From Hymenobacter gelipurpurascens (GTDB taxonomy: Bacteria > Bacteroidota > Bacteroidia > Cytophagales > Hymenobacteraceae): a stretch of 64,000 bases of DNA. The stretch spans positions 1,736,001-1,800,000 of the forward strand of contig NZ_FYEW01000001.1 of assembly GCF_900187375.1 (NCBI RefSeq). Direction: 5' to 3'. Every line of letters begins with the position of its first letter. Within the stretch, counting starts at the first letter, position 1. The position numbers and the translations under genes were made by a program. Of the stretch, positions 35,753 to 45,505 are shown piece by piece. The notes under the pieces are model-generated. The model was not told the DNA's origin, did no database searches, and worked only from the letters and a program-made list of their open reading frames with translations.

Positions 35753-36304
35753 ATGAACAGGACTGAGAAAGAAAAGATGCTGGCCGGCGAGCTGTACCAA
35801 GCCAATGAACCACAGCTGGTAGCCGAGCGCCTGAAGGCGAAAGAACTCTGCCATCGTTACAACCAGGAGCCTGTACACCTGAATAAGCAGGTATTGGCAG
35901 AGCTGCTTGGCTACGATACGGATGCCCACCTGGAGGCCCCCCTACGCTGCGACTATGGCTACAATATTCGGCTGGGTCGCAACGTGTACGCCAACTACAA
36001 CCTCACGATTCTGGACTGCGCACTTGTCACCATCGGCGACAATGTGTTCATGGCGCCCAACGTGCTGCTCACTACAGCCGGCCACCCCGTAGAGGTGGCG
36101 CCGCGCATTGCGGGTTGGGAGTTTGCCAGGCCTATTACCATCGGGGACAACGTGTGGCTGGGCGCGGGTGTGCTCGTGATGCCCGGCGTGACGATTGGCG
36201 AAAACACCACCATTGGAGCGGGCAGCGTGGTAACGCGCGACATACCAGCCAACTCCGTGGCAGTAGGCAATCCGTGCCGGGTAATTCGGCAGCTGGAGGC
36301 CTAG
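35753..36304 (+). CDS. Sugar O-acetyltransferase (maltose acetyltransferase family)
   Basis: The 183-residue protein has the N-terminal Mac domain ([19 protein letters not shown]) and then a left-handed beta-helix of hexapeptide repeats ([43 protein letters not shown], with the active-site His in AGHPV). It transfers acetyl from acetyl-CoA to a sugar hydroxyl. The real acceptor is unknown. The ATG at 35753 is used rather than a TTG three codons before it. Its TAG stop lies in GGCCTAG. Confidence 0.9.
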   Translation: MNRTEKEKMLAGELYQANEPQLVAERLKAKELCHRYNQEPVHLNKQVLAELLGYDTDAHLEAPLRCDYGYNIRLGRNVYANYNLTILDCALVTIGDNVFMAPNVLLTTAGHPVEVAPRIAGWEFARPITIGDNVWLGAGVLVMPGVTIGENTTIGAGSVVTRDIPANSVAVGNPCRVIRQLEA

Positions 36305-36323
36305 CGAAAACCTACTTCCCGTG

Positions 36324-36330
36324 TATCTTG
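36324..36330 (+). promoter_or_regulatory. TATCTTG box and start-site hairpin upstream of bioB
   Basis: TATCTTG followed by CGGCCCGC resembles the TANNTTTG box. GCGGCCCGC (36330-36338) pairs with GCGGGCTGC (36357-36365, one G-U pair). The transcript would start with this hairpin, as for rluF. No BirA-operator half sites were recognised. Confidence 0.5.
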
Positions 36331-36419
36331 CGGCCCGCTGCGTAGCTTTGGCTCCGGCGGGCTGCTTCATTTCAGCCTCCAACCATCCAGAAACCGAAAT
36401 ACGACTTCCTTCCCACCCC

Positions 36420-37424
36420 ATGATTCGCACTGACTGGACCCTCGACGAAGTAAAAGCTATTTATAACCTGCCCGTACTGGAGCTGGTAACCAAGGCCGCC
36501 GCCATACATGCCGAAACCCAGGCCACCGGCGAGGTACAGGTGTGCACCCTGCTGAGCGTGAAAACCGGCGGCTGCCCCGAGGACTGCGCCTATTGCCCCC
36601 AGGCCGCCCGCTACCATACCGGCGTGCAGGCCCACAAGCTTCTCCCCGATGCCGAAGTATTGGCCTCCGCGCAGCGCGCCAAAGACTCGGGCAGCACCCG
36701 CTTCTGCATGGGCGCCGCCTGGCGCGAAATCCGCGACAACCGCGACTTCGACCGCGTGTTGGGCATGGTAGAGCAGGTAAACGGCCTCGGGCTGGAAGTC
36801 TGCTGCACCTTGGGCATGCTGAACGAATATCAGGCCGAGCGCCTCAAGCAGGCCGGCCTCTACGCCTACAATCACAACCTCGACACCAGCGCCGAGCACT
36901 ACTCCGAAATCATCACGACACGCACCTACGACGACCGCCTCAACACCCTGGAGCACGTGCGCAAAGCGGGCATCTCGGTATGCTCCGGCGGCATCATCGG
37001 CCTGGGCGAAACGGATGAGGACCGCATTGCCATGCTGCACACGCTGGCCACGCTGCCCGCCCACCCCGAGTCGGTGCCGGTGAATGCGCTGGTGCCCGTG
37101 GCCGGCACACCCCTCGCTGATCAGCCCCGCGTGAGCGTGTGGGAAATGCTGCGCATGATTGGCACTGCCCGAATCCTGATGCCGCACACCATGGTGCGCC
37201 TCTCGGCCGGCCGTCAGGAAATGCCCGTAACGGAGCAGGCCCTGTGCTTCCTGGCCGGTGCAAACTCCATCTTCTCCGGTGAGAAGCTGCTGACTACGCC
37301 AAATCCCGATTTCGACGCCGACAAGCAGATGTTTGCCCTGCTGGGCCTCACGCCCCGCAAGTCGTTCAAAGATGTGCCCGAAGGCGCTATGGTGCTGGGC
37401 AAAGAGGCTCCGGTAGTGGCCTAG
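36420..37424 (+). CDS. bioB: Biotin synthase
   Basis: The 334-residue radical SAM enzyme inserts sulfur into dethiobiotin. It has Cys52-x3-Cys56-x2-Cys59 ([12 protein letters not shown]) for the 4Fe-4S cluster, YNHNLDTS and [13 protein letters not shown], and the conserved Arg/Asn ligands of the 2Fe-2S cluster in later segments. The ATG at 36420 lies after the promoter and hairpin. It is the first gene of the biotin block. A hairpin at 37447-37478 after it suggests partial termination before the next gene. Confidence 0.97.
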   Translation: MIRTDWTLDEVKAIYNLPVLELVTKAAAIHAETQATGEVQVCTLLSVKTGGCPEDCAYCPQAARYHTGVQAHKLLPDAEVLASAQRAKDSGSTRFCMGAAWREIRDNRDFDRVLGMVEQVNGLGLEVCCTLGMLNEYQAERLKQAGLYAYNHNLDTSAEHYSEIITTRTYDDRLNTLEHVRKAGISVCSGGIIGLGETDEDRIAMLHTLATLPAHPESVPVNALVPVAGTPLADQPRVSVWEMLRMIGTARILMPHTMVRLSAGRQEMPVTEQALCFLAGANSIFSGEKLLTTPNPDFDADKQMFALLGLTPRKSFKDVPEGAMVLGKEAPVVA

Positions 37425-37446
37425 CATAGTTTCGTCAGATACCTGT

Positions 37447-37480
37447 ACTGTCATCCTGCGTCGCCGCAGGATGACAGTTT
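37447..37480 (+). terminator. Terminator after bioB (GTCAT-family hairpin)
   Basis: ACTGTCATCCTGCG (37447-37460) pairs perfectly with CGCAGGATGACAGT (37465-37478) around a 4-base loop, followed by TTCTTTCT. The outer TGTCATCCTGCG resembles the start of the longer inverted repeats at 50888 and 52287. Confidence 0.75.
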
Positions 37481-37505
37481 CTTTCTAGGCCGTAAGCAAG
37501 GCTGT

Positions 37506-38105
37506 ATGAACAAGGTGCTTTACCTCCCGCTGCTGCTCGTTTCTCCCGTTGTCTGTGCGCAGAGCACGTCGGGTCCCATGCCTGCCCTTCGCCCGCTCGA
37601 TTCGGTGTATGCGGTTCATGGGGTGGCATTCGGGACGCTGGAAGGTGCCGCGGCCAACTTACGGCCCCAGTTTTCCGGCACCGGCAAACGATGGAAAACA
37701 ACCCGGGTATATACCCTAACCCCCCAGGCAGATACCGTAACGCTGGCACAACAGCCAGTGCATCCTGAGTTTTGGTTTCGGGGCAGACAGTTGGTAGGTA
37801 CCACCTACCAATTAAAAGGGGAGCAAAAAACCCGTTCCGTCCTACAAGCCCTGACGCAACGCTATGGCACGCCCCGCACAGGTAACGTGCCGGGAGCCTT
37901 TTATTGGCTGGGTGAGCGCACGTACATTCTCTACGAAGATGCCTTGCCTGATGTAACCCTACACGTTGCCAGCTTGGGCATGCTCAATGAGCAGGTGATA
38001 GAAACCTCGGTCCGGCAGGAAGCCCGGAATTTCTTGGGTTGGCAGCCCGATTCGCTTGGTTTTCCCCGGCAATTCCCGCTGCCTTCCGTTAAGCCCAAAA
38101 AGTAG
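37506..38105 (+). CDS. Secreted protein of unknown function in the biotin block
   Basis: The 199-residue product has a signal peptide ending near VCAQ and a soluble domain. GVAFGTLEGAAANLRPQF and RTYILYEDALPDVTLHVASLGML give no family match by eye. Its stop codon overlaps the GTG of bioF by one base, so it is cotranscribed and translationally coupled with bioF although nothing links it to biotin. It may be a passenger. Confidence 0.65.
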   Translation: MNKVLYLPLLLVSPVVCAQSTSGPMPALRPLDSVYAVHGVAFGTLEGAAANLRPQFSGTGKRWKTTRVYTLTPQADTVTLAQQPVHPEFWFRGRQLVGTTYQLKGEQKTRSVLQALTQRYGTPRTGNVPGAFYWLGERTYILYEDALPDVTLHVASLGMLNEQVIETSVRQEARNFLGWQPDSLGFPRQFPLPSVKPKK

Positions 38106-39238
38106 TGCTTTCTCCCCTCCACCAGCGCCTCGTTCAGCACCTGGCTCAGCGTGAAACGGACGGCACCCGCCGCCGCCTCACGCTGCCCACGGGTGGCCTA
38201 ACCGATTTCAGCTCCAACGATTACCTGGGCCTGAGCCAGCACCCAATGGTGCAGGCTGCCCTGCAACAAGCAACTGCCGAAGCAGCTGGCAGCACTGGCT
38301 CCCGTTTGCTCACCGGCAACTCAGCGCCGGCCGAGGCGCTGGAAGCTCACCTAGCTGCTTTCCACCGAGCCGAAGCAGCCTTGCTGTTCAACTCGGGCTA
38401 CGCCGCCAATCTGGGCTTCTTCAGTGCCGTGCCGCGCCGTGGCGATACCATCCTCTACGACGAGGCCTCGCACGCTTCCGTGAAAGACGGCATCCGGAGT
38501 TCCTTTGCCACGGCCTGGAGCTTCCAACACAACGATTTGCAGGACCTGGAGCGAAAGCTGGCACGGGCGACGGGCGCCGTGTTTGTAGCTGTGGAAGCCC
38601 TCTACTCCATGGATGGCGACATGGCCCCGCTTCAGGAATTGGCAGCGTTTTGTCAGGCACGCGGGTTATATCTGGTGGTTGATGAGGCGCACACCAACGG
38701 CATTTATGGCCTTAAGGGCGAAGGTCTGGTATCGGAACTAGGCCTAGAAGATGCTGTTTTTGCGCGTATTTTGACTTTCGGCAAAGCCCTCGGTAGCCAG
38801 GGAGCCGCCATTGCCGGCGCGGCCGTTCTGCGCGACTACCTGCTGAACTTCAGCCGGCCGTTTATTTACACCACGGCCCTGCCGCCGCTCACTGTAACTG
38901 GCCTAGCGGCGGCCTATGAGCTGCTGCCAACCCTCACCCAGGAGCGAGAACAGCTCTTTGCTCTTTCTAATTATCTGAAGGCCCGGCTGAATGCGGTACC
39001 TGGCCTACGGGTGCCGCTGGAAAGCCACGTCATTCATCCGGTATTCTTCACCGACAACCCCGGCCCCGCCCAGGTGCGCCAGGTAGCTGCCGCTGCCCAG
39101 GCGGCCGGCTTCGATGTGCGCGCCATCGTGTCGCCGACGGTGCCAGTGGGCACGGAGCGCCTGCGGCTGATTGTGCACAGCTACAATACCCGGGAGCAGA
39201 TTGATGGGCTGGCCGAAGTACTGAGCCATCAAGTGTAG
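38105..39238 (+). CDS. bioF: 8-amino-7-oxononanoate synthase
   Basis: The 377-residue PLP enzyme condenses pimeloyl thioester with alanine. The motif SSNDYLGLSQHP, Asp193/His196 in VVDEAHTNG and the Schiff-base Lys227 in LTFGKALGSQG are present. It starts with GTG overlapping the preceding stop by one base. The length is close to the family norm (about 385). Confidence 0.95.
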   Translation: MLSPLHQRLVQHLAQRETDGTRRRLTLPTGGLTDFSSNDYLGLSQHPMVQAALQQATAEAAGSTGSRLLTGNSAPAEALEAHLAAFHRAEAALLFNSGYAANLGFFSAVPRRGDTILYDEASHASVKDGIRSSFATAWSFQHNDLQDLERKLARATGAVFVAVEALYSMDGDMAPLQELAAFCQARGLYLVVDEAHTNGIYGLKGEGLVSELGLEDAVFARILTFGKALGSQGAAIAGAAVLRDYLLNFSRPFIYTTALPPLTVTGLAAAYELLPTLTQEREQLFALSNYLKARLNAVPGLRVPLESHVIHPVFFTDNPGPAQVRQVAAAAQAAGFDVRAIVSPTVPVGTERLRLIVHSYNTREQIDGLAEVLSHQV

Positions 39239-39288
39239 AAGATGGGCTGAAATCCTGATTCAGCTATTCATTTAACAATTCCCTCAAC

Positions 39289-39918
39289 GTGGAACGACTT
39301 TTCATCACCGGTATCGGCACCGACGTAGGCAAAACGCTGGTTTCGGCCATTCTTACCGAAGCCTTGCAGGCCGATTACTGGAAGCCAGTGCAGGCTGGCC
39401 TAGAGCCCACTACCGACGCCGGCACCATACGCAGCCTGGTGCAGAATCCGGTGAGCCAGTTCTTCCCCGAGCGCTACCGCCTACTGATGCCGGCCTCACC
39501 CCACGCGGCGGCTACCGCGGAAGGCCTCACTATTCAGCTCCAAGATTTCAGGCTCCCTGACACGCAGAACCACTTGCTGGTAGAAGGCGCGGGTGGCCTA
39601 CTGGTGCCACTGGCACCGGGCCTGCTAATAGCCGACCTGATTAAGCACCTGGGGTTAGAAGTGGTGGTGGTTTCGCGCAATTACCTGGGCAGCATCAACC
39701 ACACCTTGCTCACGCTGGAAGCCTTACAGGCCCGGGGTATCCGCGTGCGTGGCCTCGTATTCAATGGGGAGCCAAACGCCGCAACCGAAGACTTCATCAG
39801 CCAGCATACGGGCGTGCCCCTCATGCCGCGCGTGCTGCCCGAAACTGAGGTAACGCCCGCCGTGGTGAGCCGCTATGCCGCCGAGTTCCGGTCATGGTTT
39901 CTATCTACTCAGGGATAG
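39289..39918 (+). CDS. bioD: Dethiobiotin synthetase
   Basis: The 209-residue ATPase closes the ureido ring from diaminopelargonate and CO2. The P-loop is GTDVGKT (10-16, Lys15), and the second conserved segment is LLVEGAGGLLVPL. It starts with a GTG, 50 bases after bioF. It is followed by a large secreted protein rather than by bioA. Confidence 0.94.
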   Translation: MERLFITGIGTDVGKTLVSAILTEALQADYWKPVQAGLEPTTDAGTIRSLVQNPVSQFFPERYRLLMPASPHAAATAEGLTIQLQDFRLPDTQNHLLVEGAGGLLVPLAPGLLIADLIKHLGLEVVVVSRNYLGSINHTLLTLEALQARGIRVRGLVFNGEPNAATEDFISQHTGVPLMPRVLPETEVTPAVVSRYAAEFRSWFLSTQG

Positions 39919-39996
39919 GCGGCCCCTTACTATATTACCCTAATATAGAGCAGCAACCAGGATTATAGGCGGTTTATCTGGCCACTTTATCTGCTA

Positions 39997-42702
39997 ATGA
40001 AATTAATTTTTACCCTCTTTTTCGTGCTGCTTTCTACGGCCAGTTTTGCCCAGCATCCGGCGGCGCATTGGTACCTGGGCGGCAACAGCGACCTGGACTT
40101 TACGACTACGCCCGCTACGTTGCGGCTCAAGAGTACGGGGACCACCAACCAGGCAACCACGTTCAGCGACTCCACTGGCCGGGTAGCCTTCTACGTTAAC
40201 GAAGCCGGGATTTTTAGCCGGAATGGGCAACAGATGCCGAACGGTACCCTGGCTCTCCGAGACTTCAGCAACCCCACGCTCTACCTGATTCTCAAGCCGG
40301 GCAGCACGACACTGTGCTACGTTTTCTATACTGGATTTATAAATTATGCCAACAACACCTTTGGCGGATTGTACTATGCCCTAGTGGATATGGCGGCTAA
40401 CGGTGGAGCAGGCGCAGTGCTGCAAAGAGACCAGTTGATAGAGCCCAATCTGCATGGGTCCTTTACTATTTCCGGCCAGTGTGCCAATGGAGATTACTGG
40501 CTCGTGGGTGGATACGGTACTTCAATCCCCGGCAGTGAGAAGATTGTTGCGCACCGTATTACGGCGTCAGGGGTTGCCCCTCAGGTAGCAGAATCGGTTC
40601 CTGTTCCGGCACAATGGTCCTATGGCTATAAACTTTCTCCTACTTCTAATTGGCTGGTTTATAACTATCAAAACCCGAACAATCCGGCACCGCTTGGATC
40701 TGTTCTCTGTCGCTTCGATGTCAATACCGGCCAGGTTACTCGCGTCGCCACCTTATCTACTAATTTCAAAAGTTACGCCGGCACTACCAGTAACTGGCGT
40801 CCTGAGTTTTCTGCCAGTGGCAATAAGCTCTATCTAATGAAAGCTGACACACTGATTCAGTTTGACGTCAGTACCCCGTCGGCCACTACCATTCTGGGTT
40901 CTCGGCGTCTGATTTACGGCAGCAACGGCCCCACATTCAATTTTCAGCAGCTAGGCCCCGATGGCAGGATTTACAGCAGCAATGACGCTAACACAGCGCT
41001 AAGCGTAATTCAGTCGCCGGAGCTGTCAGGCCAGGTTTGCGACCTACGGCTGAACATATACCCGGGGCCAGGCTGGTCGCCCTTCCTGCCAAGCATTGCT
41101 TCTCACCTGCTCTACCGCTCGCCACTGCAGCCTGATGCCGGCCCCGACCGTACGGTGTGCGTGGGGGAGGCAACCAGTCTTGGTGGAACACCTGTGTCAG
41201 CCGCTTACACCTGGTCGCCAAATACATATCTGCACAGCGCTACCACCGCCAAGCCTACATTTCGCTACACCGGCCCGCCGGTCACGGCCCCTACCGACCT
41301 GTGGTATACCGTGGCCGTGAACGACGGCAATTGCACCCTCCGCGACCGGGTGAAAGTGACTGTGCAGCCTACACCTGCCGCTCCCCTCATCAGCGGTAGC
41401 CGTTCTGTGTGCCCCGGAATTCAGGGCGTAGAGTACGAGGTAGCCGCTCAGGCGGGCCTTACGTACCGCTGGCAGATCATTGGCGGCACGCTGGTTAGTG
41501 GCCAGGGCACCGCCAAAGTTACCGTAAACTGGGGCCCACGCATTCCGCAGGCTACGGTGCAGGTTGTAGCTTATAACAGCAGTAGCTGCACCAACATCGC
41601 TACCCTGCCAGTGCGCATCAATCCGGCTCTTCAGACCGAAACGCCCACCGGAGAAACGCCCGTATGCCTGAATCAGCAGGATGGAGTGGCCTACACAGTT
41701 ACCAAAACCACAGGATCTGTTTACACCTGGGGCATCCGGGGAGGCAGGGTAATGACAGGGAAAGGCAGCAGCCGAATAACGGTGAACTGGACTGGCCTAG
41801 GCCAGCACCGCCTGTGGGTGCAAGAGCAAGCCGTGGCAGATACCATTTGCTACGGAGTATCCGATACGTTACGCGTCAATGTATTCCAGGACCCTACCAC
41901 GCTAAGCCTGAGCGCTGTCAGCATTGGCCTTGGTTCCGATAATGAGGCGACCATAAGCTGGGCACTGAGTCAGCCACTGACTAATAACCAGCGCATTACG
42001 GTACTACGGCGGGCGGCGGGTTCCAGCGCCTGGCAGGATGCCGCCCAAGTACCCACCGCATTGGGGTCGTACACCGACAAAGGCGTGGCGGCCGACGATT
42101 ACAGCTATGAGTACCTGCTGCGCACCCGCAACAACTGCGACGAGCCGCTGGAAACTATCTTGCACCGCACTATCCGGCTCACCGGCGTGGCGCGCCCCGG
42201 CGACGATAAGCTGGACCTGATCTGGAACGCCTACACGGGCTGGCCTCCTGCTGACACGCGCTATGAGCTGTGGCGTAAGGTGGATAAGGAAGATGCCTAC
42301 ACCCTGCTGCGCCCACTCAGCAACTCCAGCTTTTCTGTTTCAGATCTGGATGCATTAGCTGGCTTCGAGCACCACTATAAAATCAGAGCCAACAATACGA
42401 AGAATGCGCTGGTGGTGTGGTCGAATGAGGTAGAGCTGAGTTTTGAGCACGCATTAATCATTGCCAATATCTTCACTCCCAACGGTGATAAGCGCAACGA
42501 TACGTTCCGCATACCGAAGCTTGAGTTATACCCCGAAAACGAACTGACTGTCTTCAATCGGTACGGCAAACAGGTGTTTCAACAGAAAAACTATACCGGC
42601 AGCTGGTCGGGGGCTGATTTAGGGAACGGCGTCTACTATTACCAGCTGTTTCTGAAGCGGTTGAACACCTACCACAAGGGTTGGGTACAGATAGCCAAGT
42701 AA
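39997..42702 (+). CDS. Large secreted protein with gliding-type CHU_C secretion domain
   Basis: The 901-residue product has a signal peptide ending near SFAQ, a region (about 30-370) that resembles a beta-propeller-like lipoprotein core (GTSIPGSEKIVAHRI), repeated Ig/PKD-like domains (about 375-700, with CPGIQGVEYEVAAQAGLTYRWQIIGGT and a second similar copy), an Fn3-like part, and the C-terminal gliding-motility domain (LIIANIFTPNGDKRNDTF, YYYQLFLK). The last 90 residues direct export through the type IX secretion system. Its role is unknown. Confidence 0.85.
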   Translation: MKLIFTLFFVLLSTASFAQHPAAHWYLGGNSDLDFTTTPATLRLKSTGTTNQATTFSDSTGRVAFYVNEAGIFSRNGQQMPNGTLALRDFSNPTLYLILKPGSTTLCYVFYTGFINYANNTFGGLYYALVDMAANGGAGAVLQRDQLIEPNLHGSFTISGQCANGDYWLVGGYGTSIPGSEKIVAHRITASGVAPQVAESVPVPAQWSYGYKLSPTSNWLVYNYQNPNNPAPLGSVLCRFDVNTGQVTRVATLSTNFKSYAGTTSNWRPEFSASGNKLYLMKADTLIQFDVSTPSATTILGSRRLIYGSNGPTFNFQQLGPDGRIYSSNDANTALSVIQSPELSGQVCDLRLNIYPGPGWSPFLPSIASHLLYRSPLQPDAGPDRTVCVGEATSLGGTPVSAAYTWSPNTYLHSATTAKPTFRYTGPPVTAPTDLWYTVAVNDGNCTLRDRVKVTVQPTPAAPLISGSRSVCPGIQGVEYEVAAQAGLTYRWQIIGGTLVSGQGTAKVTVNWGPRIPQATVQVVAYNSSSCTNIATLPVRINPALQTETPTGETPVCLNQQDGVAYTVTKTTGSVYTWGIRGGRVMTGKGSSRITVNWTGLGQHRLWVQEQAVADTICYGVSDTLRVNVFQDPTTLSLSAVSIGLGSDNEATISWALSQPLTNNQRITVLRRAAGSSAWQDAAQVPTALGSYTDKGVAADDYSYEYLLRTRNNCDEPLETILHRTIRLTGVARPGDDKLDLIWNAYTGWPPADTRYELWRKVDKEDAYTLLRPLSNSSFSVSDLDALAGFEHHYKIRANNTKNALVVWSNEVELSFEHALIIANIFTPNGDKRNDTFRIPKLELYPENELTVFNRYGKQVFQQKNYTGSWSGADLGNGVYYYQLFLKRLNTYHKGWVQIAK
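41792..41805. repeat. Palindromic CTGGCCTAGGCCAG copy inside the CHU_C gene
   Basis: This 14-base palindromic form of the iterated motif is inside the coding sequence of an Ig-like repeat domain. Confidence 0.85.
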
Positions 42703-42767
42703 GCCCGGAGAGGCCTAGGGAAGTGCGAGTGAAGGGGTACTAGGCCACTTGCCGATGCTTCGTGCGT

Positions 42768-42775
42768 TACCTTTG
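42768..42775 (+). promoter_or_regulatory. TACCTTTG promoter box upstream of bioA
   Basis: TACCTTTG followed by CGGCCCT fits the TANNTTTG consensus and lies 24 bases before the bioA ATG. Thus bioA and the ketoacyl synthase gene can be expressed apart from the preceding block. Confidence 0.6.
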
Positions 42776-42798
42776 CGGCCCTAGCCTGTTTACCACCC

Positions 42799-44121
42799 AT
42801 GCCTACCCTCGCTCAGCGGGACCACGCCGTACTGTGGCATCCCTATACCCAAATGCAGACCGCCCCGCTGCCCGTGCCCATTGTGCGCGGCGAAGGTAGC
42901 TGGCTCATTGCCGAAGATGGCACCCGCTACCTCGACGGCATTTCCTCGTGGTGGGTGAACCTGCACGGCCACGCTAACGCCCACATTGCCAAGCGCGTGA
43001 GCGAGCAGCTGCACACGCTGGAACACGTACTGTTCGCCGGCTTTACCCACCCGGCGGCGGTGGAGCTGGCCGAGCAGCTGCTGGAAATCCTGCCCCAGAA
43101 TCAAGCCCGCGTTTTCTACTCCGATAACGGCTCAACGGCCGTGGAAGTGGCCCTGAAAATGGTGCTGCAGTACTTCCACAACCTCGACCAGCCGGAACGC
43201 CGCACGTTTATCTGCTTCCGCAACTCCTATCATGGCGACACCTTCGGGGCCATGGCCGTGAGCAGCCGCGGAGCCTTCACCCAGCCTTTCTGGCCGCTGC
43301 TGTTTCAGGTGGAGTTTATTGATGTGCCGGTGCCCGGCCGCGAAGCAGAGGTACTTGAGCAGCTGGATGCGCTGGTTAGTCGGCCTGATGTGGCTGGGTT
43401 CATTTTTGAGCCGCTGATGCTGGGCACGGCGGGCATGGTCACGTACTCTGCGGAGGTGCTAGATGAACTGATCCGGCGCTGCCACCAGCACGGGGTACTC
43501 TGCATTGCCGATGAGGTGATGACCGGCTTCGGCCGGCTAGGCCACCTCTTTGCCACTGACTACCTCACGGAGCAGCCCGACATCATGTGCTTCTCCAAGG
43601 GCCTGACGGGCGGCACCATGGCTATGGGCCTGACCACCTGCGCGGCGCCCATTTACGAGGCTTTCCTGAGCAGTGAGCTGATGAAGGCCCTGTTCCATGG
43701 CCACTCCTACACCGCAAACCCCGTAGCCTGCGCCGCCGCCCTGGCTAGCCTGGAGCTCACCCGCGCCCCCGAGTGCTCCGCCCAGCGCGCCCGTATTGCG
43801 GCGGCTCATACTGCTTTCCGCCAGGAAATAGCGGGCCAGCCGGGCATCCGGGAGGTGCGCCACTTGGGTACGGTGCTGGCCGTAGAGTACGACCCCGGCG
43901 AGGATACCAGCTACTTCAGCCGCCTCCGCGACGGATTCTACCAGCTTTCCCTGGAGCACCATGTGGTACTGCGCCCCCTCGGCAACGTGGTGTACCTGCT
44001 GCCGCCCTACTGCACTACCAACGAGGAGTTGGATCTGCTCTACACCGTGCTGCGCCGCATGCGTGAGCTGGTCCTGAACTTCGCGCCTGCCCCTTCCCTG
44101 CCTGAATACCTGCATGACTAA
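42799..44121 (+). CDS. bioA: Adenosylmethionine-8-amino-7-oxononanoate aminotransferase
   Basis: The 440-residue class III aminotransferase makes 7,8-diaminopelargonate from KAPA. Asp238 (CIADEVMTGFGR) contacts PLP and Lys267 (CFSKGLTGGT) forms the Schiff base. GISSWWVNLHGHANAHI at 47-63 is specific to BioA. The gene has its own promoter box and overlaps the next gene by 8 bases. Confidence 0.95.
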   Translation: MPTLAQRDHAVLWHPYTQMQTAPLPVPIVRGEGSWLIAEDGTRYLDGISSWWVNLHGHANAHIAKRVSEQLHTLEHVLFAGFTHPAAVELAEQLLEILPQNQARVFYSDNGSTAVEVALKMVLQYFHNLDQPERRTFICFRNSYHGDTFGAMAVSSRGAFTQPFWPLLFQVEFIDVPVPGREAEVLEQLDALVSRPDVAGFIFEPLMLGTAGMVTYSAEVLDELIRRCHQHGVLCIADEVMTGFGRLGHLFATDYLTEQPDIMCFSKGLTGGTMAMGLTTCAAPIYEAFLSSELMKALFHGHSYTANPVACAAALASLELTRAPECSAQRARIAAAHTAFRQEIAGQPGIREVRHLGTVLAVEYDPGEDTSYFSRLRDGFYQLSLEHHVVLRPLGNVVYLLPPYCTTNEELDLLYTVLRRMRELVLNFAPAPSLPEYLHD

Positions 44122-45337
44122 TTCATTTTCTCCCGATGAGCTCATCGTCATTCGGGGGCGCGGGCGGGTATCGGCCCTAGGCCAGTCGCTGGATACGTTT
44201 GGCACAAGTTCCCCGTTCACCACTCGCCAGACAGGCCTGCACAGCTTGCCCATAGCGGCCTTGCCCCCCGAAGCGGAAGCGGCCCTGCAGGAGCTCCGCC
44301 GCAGCCAAACCGCCTACCGCCAGCTCGACCGCACGGTGCTCCTAGGCCTGCTGGCATCTCGCCAAGCTACTTCCGCTGCCGGCTGGGACAACGCTCGGCC
44401 AGTTTCCCCGGACCCACGCGAGGCAGAAATCAGCGTCAGCATGGGAAGCAGCCGGGGTGCTACGGGCCGGTTGGAGGAGTTTCACGCGGAGTTTCTGCGC
44501 GAAGGCTCCGTACCAGTGGCCGCCTCCCCCCTCACCACGCTGGGCAATGTGGCCAGCTGGGTGGCCTACGATGCTGGTAGCACCGGCGGCGCCAACCTGA
44601 GCCACTCCAGCACCTGCAGCAGCGCGTTTCAGGCCCTCGGCAATGCTATGGCGTGGCTGCGCGCGGGCATGACCACACGGTTTTTAGCCGGTGGCACCGA
44701 GGCTCCCCTCACCGATTTCACGTTGGCCCAGATGCAGGCCATTGGCATCTACTCGCCGTTTGCCGCCCAGGATTTTCCCTGTCGGCCCGGAGCCGGCAAG
44801 CCCTCCACGTTTGTACTGGGGGAAGGTGCGGCGGTGTTTGCGCTGGAGAAAGTATTTGCCGCAAGCCTGGCTGAGCAGCCCCGCAACCAAGTGGCGGTGC
44901 TGGAAGGAGTGGGCTTCGGGTTTGAGGCCATCGGCAGTAAAACTGGCCTTTCCGTTGATGGCAAGCACTTTCAGCAGGCCATGCGCCAGGCCCTAGGCCA
45001 GTCGGGCTGTGCACTGCATGAGGTAGATGCCGTAGTACTGCACAGCCCCGGCACCCCAGCCGGCGACGCGGCGGAGCGGGCCGCCCTGCGCGCCGTATTC
45101 GGGGAAGCGCTGCCGCTGCTGCTGTCCAACAAGTGGCTGATAGGCCATACGCTGGGTGCTTCCGCGGCGTTGAGCCTCGACTTCGCGCTACACGTACTGG
45201 AAACGCAGCAGTGGCCTAGGCCGCCTTTTCCTACCGATTTATCGGTTCCATCTGGGGCTAGGCCACTCCGCCGCATCCTGGTGAACGCGGCCGGGTTTGG
45301 CGGTAATGCGGCCAGCGTAATTGTCTCGCTCCGGTAG
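44114..45337 (+). CDS. Beta-ketoacyl synthase coupled to bioA
   Basis: The 407-residue thiolase-fold condensing enzyme has the catalytic Cys168 in SSTCSSAFQAL, His310 in VVLHSPGTPAGD and His345 in KWLIGHTLGAS, the Cys-His-His triad of KAS I/II. It overlaps bioA by 8 bases and lacks the usual fab gene neighbours. No bioC, bioH or bioW lies in the window, so a role in building the pimeloyl chain is plausible but inferred. It could equally be a standalone fatty-acid enzyme. Confidence 0.88.
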   Translation: MTNSFSPDELIVIRGRGRVSALGQSLDTFGTSSPFTTRQTGLHSLPIAALPPEAEAALQELRRSQTAYRQLDRTVLLGLLASRQATSAAGWDNARPVSPDPREAEISVSMGSSRGATGRLEEFHAEFLREGSVPVAASPLTTLGNVASWVAYDAGSTGGANLSHSSTCSSAFQALGNAMAWLRAGMTTRFLAGGTEAPLTDFTLAQMQAIGIYSPFAAQDFPCRPGAGKPSTFVLGEGAAVFALEKVFAASLAEQPRNQVAVLEGVGFGFEAIGSKTGLSVDGKHFQQAMRQALGQSGCALHEVDAVVLHSPGTPAGDAAERAALRAVFGEALPLLLSNKWLIGHTLGASAALSLDFALHVLETQQWPRPPFPTDLSVPSGARPLRRILVNAAGFGGNAASVIVSLR

Positions 45338-45505
45338 TGCTTATTGCCAATATGTGCAGTTGCCGTGCATGTATTTGGCAAATTATTGAAAGAAATACCG
45401 TAAAACGGTGCGTATTTACAGCTTCATCGGCTTCTTCCCTGTAGTATCCGCAACGGTTAGTGCCTGTCTGCGTCTGTACACCGTTTCCACTTTTCTCGTT
45501 CCTGC

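Noticed and set aside
36372..37454. A 360-codon open frame on the minus strand opposite bioB
   Set aside because: It is fully antisense to a certain gene, is rich in Ala, Gly and His as expected for a shadow in GC-rich DNA, and has no domain.
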